This document shows positions 36,541 to 48,112 of a stretch of 64,000 nucleotides of DNA, one piece after another; positions within the stretch are counted from its first letter, which is position 1, and each line of letters opens with the position of its first letter. Both the position numbers and the translations under genes were made by a program. The DNA is taken from positions 1 through 64,000 of the forward strand of contig ARYC01000707.1 of the NCBI GenBank assembly GCA_000711775.1. Reading direction: 5' to 3'. The notes beneath the pieces are model-generated. The model worked only from the letters and a program-made list of their open reading frames with translations. It was not told the origin of the DNA and ran no database searches. This DNA comes from Oxytricha trifallax (taxonomy: Eukaryota; Ciliophora; Spirotrichea; Sporadotrichida; Oxytrichidae).

Positions 36541-37338
36541 ACTAATACTATTTGTAATTACAACTATTTAATTTATAATTTAAATTCATTTTTTTTAAAA
36601 AAATCTTGATTATTATAATAGATGCGAGGCTAATCAAATTTCATTTCTCTACGTAGCTTAAGATAATAAATGCAACAAGAAGACTATAGAATGGAATATT
36701 TGAAGGAATTCCTGTCGTATTCGTTCATTGTACTTACTCTCGATCCTACCGCTAGTCTTTGCTTAGAAGTCTAATAATCATCAATTTCTGTCATCTGTTA
36801 TCTTTACAAACAATTACTAAAACCAGTAAACGTTTAAAGGGATGAGGCATACATAACAATAAGTAAATATAGAAGATATTCTTGCCTTGAAATACTTCAA
36901 AATGTGATAACTTGATAAAGATATGATAAAATTTAAAGCCTTGAAGAGGTTATTCATCCTCACCACTTGATTAGCAGGGTAAATAAACTGATGAAACAAA
37001 TGGATCTAGGAAAGTAGAGAGTAGCCAAAGATAAAAAGCCTTTAGCAATTCTACAATCAAGATAATGGGACAAAGATTATCTAAACAATTAGTGTAAAGA
37101 ATTTTGGACTCATTTTATAAAAAAGAACTGATTAAATAGAACTATATTTATCATTTTATTATGTTTAATGAGTACTCTGATTCAAAATGTCGACTAAGAA
37201 AATGTCAAAGCCTGTGTTCAAAGGGTCAATCAATAAAGGAAAAACTATAATTATGATAGAGAAAGTTACTTTGAATTTCTTCTTGCAATCATTCTGAGGA
37301 ATAAATTATAGAAGTGTTCACTATATCGAATGGTTGCT
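36541..37338. other. spacer, no supported gene
   Basis: AT-rich DNA up to the left end of TBE copy B. A 60-codon standard-code frame on the minus strand (36,817-36,999) is within chance expectation. Confidence 0.45.
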
Positions 37339-37481
37339 TTAAACCCCTTGAAGTTGTTTGATTGAGTTTTTTATTTATGAAAGTAGACAATTAGTGCATA
37401 CTTTATTGGAGTTTTAATAGGGTTTATGTAGGGGTTTAATGTTTAAATATTAATAATTTAAGTGAGTATATCAGCGAGCTT

Positions 37482-39391
37482 TCAAATATTTTCACACAAA
37501 CATAAGTTTTGAGTCATGTGGTAGTTCTTTGAATTTTATCTTCTTTAGATGTTGTTTGATTGTTTCTATCGTTACTTCATTTTCCTTGTTGGCTTGATTT
37601 TAGCTTAGTAATCAAGGTCTCCTCCAATTATTTTATATTTATCGAGATATTGTTTGATTCTTTGCTTAGAATCTTTTTCACCCGTGCAGCTAAAGTAATC
37701 ATTCCTTGGCATGTCGCTTCTATTATTATTGCTGTTAGTACCCATATATCCCATGCAGTGTCTCCGTCCTCAAGGGAAATATTCAGGAGTCCTAATACCT
37801 TACCGAGTGCTAACGCTTAAACTCTTTAAAGCTCTGTTGAAATCAATTATACAAACTTTAAGAGGTTGAATGTTCATCATAATATTTTCTGGCTTCAAGT
37901 CTTTATGAACGTAATCAATTTTATGTAGCTCTTCAATTCTCAACAATATCTGCTGTACTATCTAGCCAATTTTTCTTTGGCATCTGTTGTCAGATAAAAA
38001 TTCTCTGTAAGTCAATACCAGGAGGGGAAGTCTATATGCTACATGATTTTCTGCAAGTAAGATGGTATCAAGCTGTATGATATGCTCACACTCATAAAAC
38101 TATCCCTTTTAAAGAGAGTAATACTCGTTAGCAAATTCCATCTAAGAACTTGCCATAAGCAAGGATGTAGTTGAAAGAATAAATCTTATAGGCATAATAG
38201 TTAGAGAAATTTTGAATATTTAAGTAGTAGTATTTAATAATCAATAATTAAGAATTCTTATAATTATTTATTAGAAATATTATTTAATTTGACGAGCGAA
38301 GTCGAAATTTATTTTTTTGATTTAGCTTGTATAAATAAATTAGTTTTACTTTTTATTAATATTAACTTTCATTTTATTATACCTAATTATATTATTTAAG
38401 AGTAATAGCTTTAGCCAATAATCATAGTATAATTATACATTTAAACAATTTTAATTGGTTACTTTATTGATAAGATTTAATATAAGTTTAGAACTTAAAA
38501 ATGATTTTACTATTAATTAAAACCATATTTCACCATTGATTACAACTATTTATTCCCTATGACTATTTTAATAAGCATAACTTTTTTTAATATTATATGA
38601 ATAATATAAGTTAAATATCACTTATTTTGATTATTTAATCATTCTTTGGAAAATCTAAGTAATTTCTCTAAGTCATCAGTGATAACTCTCTTCTCTATTT
38701 TATTCTCTAGAGTGAGATAGCTATCTATGCAAGAATCTTTCTCAATAATTCTAAGATTGGGATCTTAATGGCATCATTTTTTACCATAGTTTTATTGATC
38801 TCAGAGACTAGAAAGTTTTTATATGCTTTCTTCATCTTTAGTTGCGTCTTTACTTCAACCCTCAGAGACTCTGTTGGGCTTCTTGATCTTCTTTTTTATT
38901 AGGAATCTACTCCAGTACGTTCATGAATAAAGACAAAACTTTAATTGTGCCTTTTCTTTAGGTGTACTTTAAGGTCTATTGTAAGAGGCTTATTGCTTAT
39001 CACAGAACTCACAGACATACTTCCCATCTCTCTTTTAGTGCTTGAGATATAGGCGAGGCATATAGTTGTGTATATCTCTTACATGCCTCTTATAAGTTAA
39101 CTTGTAAGGAAAAACTTTATTGCAGTCTTTGCATTCATAGTAAACTTTTGCAAGTATATTTTAATGTTCAATTGCGGTTTTTTTACCTCCTTCTCCTAAA
39201 CTTGTGCGACTTCCAGAATGATCTCATTCTAAATTTATATTTCAATATGAATGCTAGAATCGTATAAGCATCATAAGTAGTTTTCCACTGAGTGGAAGCA
39301 TCTCTGGTCTCAACTTTCTTGGTTGTTGGAATGGGAATTATTATTGCTTTGATCCAAGTAATGCCGCTCTTCTCAAAAGGTTAGCGCTCAT
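37482..39391 (-). pseudogene. TBE zinc-finger/protein kinase gene, copy B (broken)
   Basis: Starts ATGAGCGCTAAC at 39,391 as in copy C. A C2H2 finger reads YECKDCNKVFPYKLTYKRH near 39,085-39,145. The kinase catalytic loop is HKDLKPENIMMN near 37,900 with IDFNRA near 37,840 (HKD replaces HRD), and the C-terminal lobe has DIWVLTAIII near 37,730. Frame changes occur in the N-terminal part and again after the last motif; the final frame closes at TGA 37,482. The divergent partner, the third gene, lies 570 bp away. Confidence 0.7.
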
Positions 39392-39962
39392 TTAAGTTTG
39401 CTGATATATTTTAATATAATGATAAAATCAAGCAAGGTAGACTATAATACTAGAGTATTAGACGTCCTGGTAATATCTTTGCTGAGAGGGAAGAACATTG
39501 ATTCATCATTAAAAAAATATATTTTGACATACTTTAAGAGAATATTTTACTATTTAGCGAATTAAAATTCTCCTAATGAAGTTTTGTTTCTTTAGGAGTT
39601 CCTCCAAATCAAGTTTGAACTTAATTTGGAGGAATAGTTATTAAAAATATTTAAATTTAAAATACTCCATTATTAAGATTCAACATTAAAATTTAACTCC
39701 TTATAAAGTTCGAACTTAATTTTGAGGACCCCCTAAAATAATCAAACATTATTAGGAGAAATTTAATGGAGATAGTTTGATAAAAATGAAGATCAAAGAT
39801 CAATTTATGAAACTTGGAACAATTTCTTCTAGGCTTATTCTCATACCTTTTCAAGGCTGACCTCCTTTATGTCCTCCCTATTTATTAGTAAGATTTTAAT
39901 AAACTTAGAATGGATATCCATAATTATAAATTTCTTAAGCCTTTCTCGAAAGAGGAAGCAAG

Positions 39963-40753
39963 ATGTAGCCTATGAATAATGCAATGAAGATAATTCAATC
40001 TCAAAATTTAATAGGGAAATTTTAGAAGTAAAGAGGACCCCTACAGATACTTGGTAAAGTAGGGTAAGTTTTTATCTCTAAAAAATATAATTGTAGCAGT
40101 TGGACTCTTCTTACCAACTTAAGTGGGAACTAAAATCTCATTCTTAAAAGCCTTACTAAGTGAAGAGAAAAAAGCTTTTAAGACTAGTGAATAAAGATGA
40201 TTGAGATCTCTAACTACCCAGAAATCTCAGTAAAAAACCTCTATGATGATGTTATGAGTTATCAGGATGTTGCTCTATACCTACCATCATAGTTGCAACT
40301 CTCTAATAAATTACCAGAGAGAAACTTCTTCTTTGGAGTTCTAGGATCTTTGAAACCTGAGTACTTAATTGAGGTCATTTAAGAAGCTATCAAGAAACGC
40401 TATAGCATCTCCCCCGGAGAGAAATAGAAGGAAGGAATCAAAATAAGAGACACGTGACTGTAGGAACTTCAAAAGCATCCTTTTATCTCAAGTATGCTTA
40501 GACGACTAACTTTATAGAAAAATCTGGCTCTGCTATTTACTTGATGAAAGAATGCAGCAAATTAAACTGATAGAGAAAGTCTCAAGCAAAACATGAACTA
40601 AGTAAAGAGACTCAAAAAAGATTTTTAAAAGCCAGATGAAATGAACATAGATACAGGAGCTTGCACTAAGAGAAGAACATGGGCCCAATCAAGCCGTAAG
40701 AGGAAGAAAAGAAAGAGAAGCCTAATCCCTTTATGGTTCAATTTAATATTTGA
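39963..40753 (+). pseudogene. TBE third gene, copy B (broken)
   Basis: Begins MQPMNNAMKIIQSQN. Intron 1 is at 40,064-40,099 (36 nt, ending GTAGCAG) and intron 2 at 40,492-40,517 (26 nt), both at the same places as in copy A. Exon 2 reads VGTKISFLKALLSEEKKAFK, then, one base out of phase, ISNYPEISVKNLYDDVM and SFFFGVLGSLKPEYL-like sequence. The Trp of copies A and C in ISETWLAEL is TGA here (40,455-40,457). Exon 1 also has one extra base near 40,022. It ends at TGA 40,751-40,753, 6 bp from the transposase stop. Function unknown. Confidence 0.65.
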
Positions 40754-40759
40754 ACTTAT

Positions 40760-41809
40760 TCATTCGTTTAAATCTAAAATTTATTTATAAGTACAAAATC
40801 TCCCTTCTCTTGCACACACTTTAGCTTTATCATCACTGACTTTCTCAGCAGCATTCATAATAAAGTCGACTGTATCTATCTTCAAGTCGTGTATCAAGTG
40901 ATAAAGTAGAAATTTCTTGTAGTGCCCTTCAATAATCCCCCAATATAATTCAATTCCATTGGACTGAGCACTGAAGAGAGCATTAAACGCAGGTGTTATG
41001 TTTAATCTTTCATTTTCATTTCTTGTGTCTTTAGTTTTATAAGACTGACAAGTTATCAACGAACAGAATTATTTCTTAGTTAGCTTACTTGTCTCTAAAT
41101 TATTGTAGGAACTTAATATATTATTCAGCCTTATAAAGCGAGGGTGAATAGCATAATTCTCCAGCCCATTATCTTCACTTATTCCACCAAGAATAGCATG
41201 AGTTTAAACCTTAACCTTTTAGTCATATACTTCAATGCTGCCGTACCTCTTGTACCAAGACCTTGATATGATGGTATTAATCGTGAATACTGCCTCATCA
41301 GCGTGAATAAACTTTATATTATGCTCTAAAGACCTCTCCATTTAATCGAAAATATAATTTAAACTATTCTTATAAAATGGAACATTAAAGTCAATCACTC
41401 TCTAAATGCGATTGACTGTCTTGTAAGATATTCCGTTCTTTTTATATATGTTATTAATAGATTAAGCAGAGTTGTGGAGCTCAGGAAATTGGCGATGAAA
41501 CATCACAGCCCTATAGGCTAGAGAGAAATGAGCCAAGTATTTAAGAGTCTTATCATTAATAAGATAGTCTATATGATGCTGCTAAAATTTTAAGGGTCTC
41601 TTAGGCTTAGAATTAAGATGCTATCTCTTTAAATTCAATGCTAATAGACAGTGAGACCTCACAGTTGCTGGAGATTTATGGAGTAGCCTTGCTATAGATG
41701 TATAATTCAGAACAGGCTTGAGTTATTCACTATATTCATCACATCCATATCGCAACTTAAACAATAAATCTATATACTCACTGTCATAAACTGACCCCAA
41801 ACCTCGCAT
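40760..41809 (-). pseudogene. TBE transposase, copy B (nearly intact DDE)
   Basis: Start codon and length are clear: MRGLGSVYDSEYIDLLFKLR at 41,809, TGA at 40,760 (about 349 residues). Motifs: helix-turn-helix-like NYTSIARLLHKSPATVRSH, first Asp FIHADEAVFTINTI, second Asp LFVDNLSV, Glu QSNGIELYWGII. One extra base just after the second Asp (near 41,040) shifts the frame; otherwise it is open with TAA and TAG as Gln. The last 92 codons are also open in the standard code. Converges on the third gene. Confidence 0.75.
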
Positions 41810-41939
41810 ATACTCACTTAAATTACTAATATTTAAACATTAAACCCCTACATAAACCCTATTAAAACCCTAATAAAGTATGCACTAATAGTCTAATTTT
41901 ATCAATAAAAAATTCAATCAAAAAACTTCAGGAGTTTTG

Positions 41940-42614
41940 ATTCATTTAAATAATTTATTCAAGATATACACTTTAAATTTAAAGTATTTACAATTAGAGA
42001 TCATTATTAATATACATGAAGACTAATTTCAATATATTTATTAGATTATTGTTTTCAAAGAAACAGTTGATCTATAAATGTTAGCATCGAACAGTCTATC
42101 CTGGGATAGCCATAAGAGAGGAATAAATTGGTATATAGAAAGGAAGTAATCATCATAATATTATTAACAAGTATATTATCAAAACAATTGCAAGCTGACT
42201 GAGAATTCAAAAAAGTCTTTAAATTTTGCAACTTCTATTTGACATTGATTGCTTAGGATATATAACAACTGAAATTGAAGGAATTGGTATTGGTTATGAG
42301 ACTAAAAATAACTACTTAAATTTTCCAACAGATAATTCAATGAGTAACAATTATAATTTAAAATTATTATTTAATAAATGTAATAACTAATTGTGAAAAG
42401 AATAGAATATTTGAAATTAAATTTGAATAGTTTCTACAAAATGAATTGTGTTTTTTATATAAAGAATACTTAATTACTTAAGAGAAATGCATCAATAAAA
42501 TATGAATACAATTTATTAAATTAACAATAGTTGGATGAACTAAATTATTTATATATATATATATATATTAGTTAAGTTATCTTGATAATGAAACATATAC
42601 TCAAATTTAGCTTG
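41940..42614. other. AT-rich spacer, no gene seen
   Basis: AT-rich DNA with a (TA)n run near 42,551-42,569. No conserved structure. Confidence 0.5.
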
Positions 42615-43823
42615 TCAATTTATTTAAATAATACTAATAAATTAGTTATAATCTCTATTAATTTTGATGATTGACTACTTAAATATCGGTAATTTCGCTT
42701 GAATCTTATTAGCAATATAAGCAGCTTTTAGCAGAAAAGAAGAGAATACTACTCTAAATCTATTTCTTTTAAGCTATTCAGACTAGCTTTTAAGGTATCC
42801 TAAAGAACAACACATCTTAGCTTCAGTTTTTCTGACTAAAACTTTAAACGCACTAACAAATCGAATGCAACTGAGCACTGTAGCCATTATGAAGATAAAA
42901 ACAAGATACATTAAGGCAATATGACAATTACTTGTGGGCGAAACATCTGAGGGAGAGGCAACTTGCTTCTTAATTATTATTAATTCAAATAATAATATAT
43001 TATAAATTATCTATCCTTCATAAATTTTATTAAATTGTTAATTATTTAATAAATTTGGAGATTTAAATTACTCTATCCTTTAAAATAAATTATATTATTT
43101 ATTTTAGAATATAATTTGAATTTTGTTAATATTCCCAAATTTTATATATAATTTATTTTGTTAAAAAATATTTATTTACAAATAATTAATCGTATCTTTT
43201 GAAAGCACACACATATTACCATTAATAAAAAAAAAAGGCAAGGATAATAAAACCCCAAAGAAGTTATTTACAAGATTTGGGTGACGATAGAAATTTATAT
43301 AGACTTAAAAATTATTATAATAAATTTGGTAGCATTAGTGTTTTACAAATGGGGGTAGTAGTACTAGTAGTAGTAGTATAGGAATCTCTACTAAAGCTAC
43401 CAAAATGACTAGATACTGACATTAATTATTATAAGCTACTACCCCTTTATAATATTACTTTAGAAATCCACTACAACCTCCTAGATCCCTTACATCAACC
43501 CCTTACTACTCAACATCCATAGTTAGTTTAGCTAGCATGACTACTCCCGCTTGCTGGAAGAGCCAACTGAACAGCTTATTTTAGATGAGCTTGAACTCAA
43601 TGACTCCTTGCTAAAATAGACATGTTTTAAAAGGCGTTTGGACAGCCTCATTGCCATTGGTAAGAGAAGCCAGGAGTCTCTCTGAGGAGTCGATAGCAGC
43701 ATCCTTGGCTCGCACTCCACAAACTAAAATGCATCGGTGGTGGAGGAGTAGGCCTTGAACATAGTCAAAAGTAAATTGTAGGAAGATGTGGGGTCGCCAT
43801 AATAATTGATCACACGATGACAT
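42615..43823 (-). CDS. 402-codon minus-strand frame, GC-rich at its 5' end
   Basis: Free of TGA from ATG at 43,823 to TGA at 42,615. The first 145 codons lie in GC-rich DNA and read MSSCDQLLWRPHIFLQFTF, AKDAAIDSSERLLASLTNGN and then a hydrophobic stretch ILVALVEIPILLLLVLLPPF. The rest is AT-rich. All eleven TCA triplets between 43,823 and 42,616 fall in the same other phase, which suggests phase-dependent composition. A different frame of the 5' part (FDNESCHRVINYYGDPTSSY) is also protein-like, so the true frame is not settled. Probably the downstream part of the locus split by TBE copy C. No family recognised. Confidence 0.35.
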
Positions 43824-44108
43824 GACTCATTATCAAACATTAGGGAACATCATGGATCCCACCACAAACTCACTTTCCCACTCATAAGGTAAGGTTTGAG
43901 CATTATTACTATAATGCCTCTATAGGGAATGAGATAAACAAAATCATAAACACGAGAACTGCTACCAGGGCGCGACTCCCAACAGGTACCTACTTAATGG
44001 CTGCTGTAGGACACCATTGGCTCGGAGCCGCCAAGCTAGTTGGCATCCCGAATACTCATGAGCAGCAAAAAACACAAAACTTTTGAGCTAAAGCAGGAAA
44101 CTCTAGTG
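43824..44108 (-). CDS. GC-rich gene piece next to TBE copy C
   Basis: About 48% GC. The minus strand reads HEYSGCQLAWRLRANGVLQQ and LSRYLLGVAPWQQFSCL in one frame. In another it reads PSQWCPTAAIKQVPVGSRAL, then a membrane-like VAVLVFMILFISF. The TBE insertion site lies at its upstream end, and the matching upstream flank is at 48,008-48,110 on the same strand. Frame unsettled because TGA codons occur in all phases between 43,827 and 43,944; short introns there are possible. Confidence 0.35.
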
Positions 44109-44323
44109 ATTCAAAACCCCAAAACCCCTTTATGAGGTATATAAGTGCTTTGATTTGTAGGGAATTTGTTAGGGGTTGGGGTTATTAATAGGTTTTAATC
44201 TGAAATATTTAGTAAATTTATTTTATTTAATCACTCAAAATGCACTTTTGGATCATGTGGGAAAGGTCTAAAGTTTATCTTGCTTAACCAAAACTCTATC
44301 TGCTCTATTGATATGTCTGATCT

Positions 44324-45613
44324 TCAGTTTGGTTTTATTATTTTTGATTCTGCCATATGTTTTATTGATTGAGAGACTCTGGTTTTGTCTATAAACTACT
44401 TGATTCTTTACTTAGCATCTTTCTCGCACCTTGTAGAGAAGTAATCTTTCCGAGTCATATGGTACTCTATTATTATTATTGCTGCTAAAGCCCACACATC
44501 CCACTTAAAGTCTCCATCTCTTCAGTCTTCTCTTTCTGGATAGTATCCTTGCGTACCCATTACAGTTCCAAGCCTTGATACTTCCATTCTTTAAGCTCTG
44601 TTGAAATCGATTATTGCTACTCTTACTGTTGAAAAGTTTATCATTTTATTTTCTGGCTTCAAATCTCTGTGAACAAACCCTAACTTGTGTAGCTCTTTAA
44701 TACTTTATATGGTCTGAGTTGCTATTTATCCAATTTACTTATGATTGCTTTGATCTGTTATGAAATCTCTTAGGGTCATTTCAAAGAGTGGGAGTCTGAA
44801 AGCAACATGATTCTTGGCAAGGAGAACAGCATCTAGCTTGATTAAGTAACTACACTCTTTAAAAATTGGATAAGTGAATACTTGATACTCATTTGTAAAC
44901 TCTATCTAATATTTATCATCACAAAAAAGATAGTTGAAGGGATACACCTTGTATGCGTATTGATGATTATTGATAACTTTCATATAAAAGGAGTCTTCTA
45001 ATATAAAGTAGCTTTAAAATGAAATGTCTAGGTCAATTTAAGCAAGAACTGGTATTTTTTTGGTATTGAATTTTGATCATTATTTTTGTTATTTCAGAGG
45101 TCAGTTGGTTGCGTGCCTTCCTTACATACTCTAACTCTCTAGCTTATTCAGGCACTAAGACCTTAGAATATTCCCTCGCTTTTCTTTTGTTGAGAAGCTT
45201 TAGCTCAACTTCAACGCTTTTAAATTTCTATTTCTTTCTTGTGAGCTTTTAAAAGATGCTTCTCAAGTCTCTTGTATGAGAGTATTGCCTATGGCACTCA
45301 AAGCAGTCATACTTTCCATCGATTTTATCATGCTTTAAGTATACAGTGGGCTTGGCTTCTCTATGCTCCTTCATATTCTGTACCAGCTTGAATTGTGAGC
45401 AAAATATCTCTCACATAGCTCACAAAAATAGACTTCAACTTCTTTAGTTTGGAGAGGAGTTTCATTGATATCTTTCTCCTCCTCTCTGTCTCCCACACAC
45501 TTGCTTGCCATTTATTTTCTATTATTAATTTCTATTTTAATAACAGAGACCTCAAGTGATAGCTATGGTAGTCCTTTATATGAGTTCATCTCACAGCTAA
45601 TGTTAGCGCTCAT
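44324..45613 (-). CDS. TBE zinc-finger/protein kinase gene, copy C
   Basis: Starts MSANISCEMNSYKGLP at 45,613 and ends at TGA 44,324 (about 429 codons). It has Cys/His-rich finger remnants near 45,250-45,400 (YDCFECHRQYSH). The kinase domain begins around YAYKVYPFNYLF, with catalytic loop HRDLKPEN (VHRDLKPENKMI near 44,690), IDFNRA near 44,600, GTQGYYPERED, and subdomain IX WDVWALAAIIII. One in-frame TGA (44,522-44,524) sits where copy A has TGG (Trp). It may be an inactivating change or a read-through codon. The most complete kinase of the three. Substrate unknown. Confidence 0.75.
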
Positions 45614-46059
45614 ATTTAAATTTGAATTTAAAATTGTATAACTGTCTCTATAACTGAGAGCTTATATGAGAACTTTGCACGCCTAGAGTATTATTGGAGA
45701 AATATGAGTGCTAAGAGACAATCGAGCTCTAAATCTGGGTTAGAAATTAAGCATTTTAACTTTCAATAATAAGTTGATTATAGTACGTACCAATTTAAGG
45801 TGCTCCTAATTAACTAGCATTTTAGGACCTGATCCTAATTATGTACGCACAAATTTTATTTTTAAAAATATGGAACTATTACAGTAGAAATTGATATCAA
45901 TCTCTCAAGTTTGAAACAAGTTCTCAAAACCTTCTCCATATCCTTCTTAGAGGTCGACATCCTATAGGATGCCCATATTTAATATTAAATTTTACAGAGG
46001 TAAATAATTGAAATAAACAAACTTAAATTAGAATATCATTTCTTAGATCTGTAAACAAG

Positions 46060-46849
46060 ATGGAGTCAATGAATGATGCAATGAAAAGAGTGCAAGCACA
46101 AGAATTGATTTAAAAAATTTTAAGCAAGGAGGATTTGCATCACTATCTAGTGCAGCAAGGTAAGGAACTTATAACAACTAATCTTGATTATGTAGTTGGT
46201 TTGTTCCTGGCAACGATGGAAGGTACTAAAATATTTCATTTCTAAGAGCGATACTCTGCAAAGAGAAGAAAGCATTGAAAACTTAATATGTTAAATTTGC
46301 AGAGATTCCAAACTATCCAGAAATCTCAGTGACTAATTTATATGATAATGCTATGAATGACCCAGAAGTTTCACAGTACCTGCCTACTAATAAGTAGTTG
46401 TCAAATAAACTAATTGAAAGAAACTATGTTTTTGCCATACTTACAAAAATTAAACGATGATTACTTGAAAGAAATCATTCAAAAATCCCATAAGAAAAGG
46501 TACAGCATCTCTTCAGAAGATAAGGACAAACAAGGGATCAAGATAAGTGAGAGCTGGCTATCAGAGCTGCAGAAGCACTCTTAAATATCTAGTAGATTTG
46601 TAGCTTAACTCTTTAAAAAATTCTGGAACTTTCATCTTCTTGATGAAAGAATAGAGCAAGCTTCACAGAGAGCAAAAGTCGCAGAAAAAGTATGAAGTTA
46701 GCAAGAGACTTTACTAAAATATTCAGCCACCAGAGTCAATGAACATAGATGCAGGAGCTGGCAGCAAGAGAAGAAACTTAGGAGGAGGGAAGCAAGAAGT
46801 AGAAGAATAGAAAGAGAAGACAGCTCCCTCTAAAGAATTTTAAATGTGA
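46060..46849 (+). pseudogene. TBE third gene, copy C (broken)
   Basis: Begins MESMNDAMKRVQAQEL. Intron 1 is at 46,160-46,195 (36 nt). Exon 2 encodes VGLFLATMEGT, then after a 2-base insertion CKEKKALKTQYVKFAEIPNY, EISVTNLYDNAMND and ISESWLSELQKHS. The second intron position (46,592-46,617) lacks its AG acceptor. It ends TGA 46,847-46,849. Comparison with copies A and B defines the exon structure. Function unknown. Confidence 0.65.
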
Positions 46850-46858
46850 TTTGTATAT

Positions 46859-47921
46859 TCATTAAATTAACTACAAAACTTATTTTTATACATTCACTCT
46901 CCCTTCTTTAGCACACTTTTAAGCCAACAAGTTATCTACTCTAATCGCTGAGCTTTTAATAAAGTCTACTGTATCGATAGGTAGGTCATGCATCAATTGG
47001 TAGAGCAGCAGTTTTTTGTAATGGCCTTTTAATATACCCCAGTATAACTCAATTGCATTAAAAAATGGACCTTAGGTATGTTGAACACTGGAGTTATTCT
47101 AAGTTGATCATAACTCTTCCTTGTTTCTTTTGTCTTATGAACAGAAAGATTATCAACAAACAGTATAATCTCTTATTCAGGGTACTTCTCTCTCAGCTGT
47201 TCTAAAAACTTTATATACTGCTCTGTCTTAATAGAGCGAGGATAAATAACATAAGTTTCTAAACCAGTATCCTCACTAATTACTCCAAGAATTGCAATTG
47301 TTTATACCTTGACCTTTTAGTCATATACTTCTATATTGCTATGCCTCTTATACCAAGACTTCTAGATGAAAGTGTTGAAGATAAACATGCCTCATCAGCA
47401 TGAATAAACTTAATATTATTCTATTAGACTATCTGCATTTAATTATAAATATAACTTAAGGTATTGTTGTAAAATGGCAGAGTGAAATCAATTACTCTCT
47501 TGATACGATTCACACCTTTGCAAGAAATGCCATTTTTTAAATAAATATTTGCAACAGATTATGAAGAGACTTTCAACTCAGAGAACTGGCGGTGAAACAT
47601 AATAGCTCGTTGGTCGAGAGAGAAGTGAGCCCAATACTTCAAAGTTTTCTCATTATTAAGTTAGTCAATATGCTTCTATAGAAACTTTGACTTCCTCTTA
47701 GGCATAGAATTCAGCTATTATTGCTTTAGTTATACTGCTATAAGACAGTGGGATCGAACAGTTGATTGACTTAGCTTTAAGAGCAGTGCAATAGACTTAT
47801 AGATCAGTACTGGTTTGACTTATTCACTGTACATATCACATCCATATCGCAGTTTAAACACTAAATCTATATACTCTTAATCATAAATGTAACGAAAAAG
47901 CTTGCTATTTTTGTCTCCCAT
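46859..47921 (-). pseudogene. TBE transposase, copy C (broken)
   Basis: Starts MGDKNSKLFRYIYDQEYIDL at 47,921 and ends at TGA 46,859. Helix-turn-helix-like part KSIALLLKLSQSTVRSH. First Asp in FIHADEA, after which one base is missing near 47,391. Second Asp in LFVDNLSVHKTKET, Glu region YWGILKGHYKKLLLYQ preserved. The Glu codon itself lies in a disturbed stretch near 47,055. It converges on the third gene with 9 bp between stops. Confidence 0.7.
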
Positions 47922-48007
47922 TTAATTAATAACCTCAACCCCTAACGAATTCCCTACAAATCAAAGCACTATAATAAACCTCATTAAGGAGTTTTGGGGT
48001 TTTGATT

Positions 48008-48112
48008 GAGGAGGTCCACTAAAAAATAAAATATTTAGATATATTTTTTGTAACTTACATTTAATGTGAGTGCACAGTCAACTTCTGCGTTTGATCATTT
48101 TCATTTTTTATT
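48008..48112 (-). CDS. paralogous gene start, copy 4, cut by TBE copy C
   Basis: Minus strand: a short exon (start candidates MKMIKRRS or the phase NENDQTQKLTVHSH), then an intron at 48,058-48,019 (40 nt) starting GTAAGTTACAAAAAATATAT and ending TTTTTTAG, then 11 bp of the next exon before the ATT target duplication. The intron is nearly identical to those at 18.9, 36.3 and 61.1 kb. The rest of the gene should continue at 44,108 and downward. Product unknown. Confidence 0.45.

Larger units (their letters stand above)
37339..41939. mobile_element. TBE-type DNA transposon, copy B
   Basis: Same gene order as copies A and C. The ends form an inverted repeat of over 150 bp: the left end starts near TTAAACCCCTTGAAGTTG, the right end is the complement of CAAAACTCCTGAAGTTTT. 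The match continues through TTAGTGCATACTTTATT and TAGGGTTTATGTAGGGGTTT to TTTAAGTGAGTATAT. The C4A4 motif is eroded, and the right flank ATT has no partner on the left. At 4,601 bp it is longer than copy C. All three genes show at least one frame break, so it is a decayed copy. Confidence 0.85.
44112..48004. mobile_element. TBE-type DNA transposon, copy C, with intact ends
   Basis: Best-preserved ends of the three: CAAAACCCCAAAACCCC on the left and the complement of CAAAACCCCAAAACTCC on the right. They continue into an inverted repeat of about 80 bp that includes GTGCTTTGATTTGTAGGGAA and TTAGGGGTTGGGGTTATTAA. Flanked by a perfect 3-bp duplication ATT (44,109-44,111 and 48,005-48,007), agreeing with the ANT target known for Oxytricha TBE1. 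Length 3,893 bp, close to the known TBE1 size. The clean ends point to a younger insertion, although its genes carry a few frame changes. Confidence 0.9.

Noticed and set aside
42551-42569. (TA)n microsatellite as a possible origin or boundary element
   Set aside because: Simple dinucleotide runs occur at several places (13.65, 32.93, 42.55, 58.37 kb) with no associated structure.
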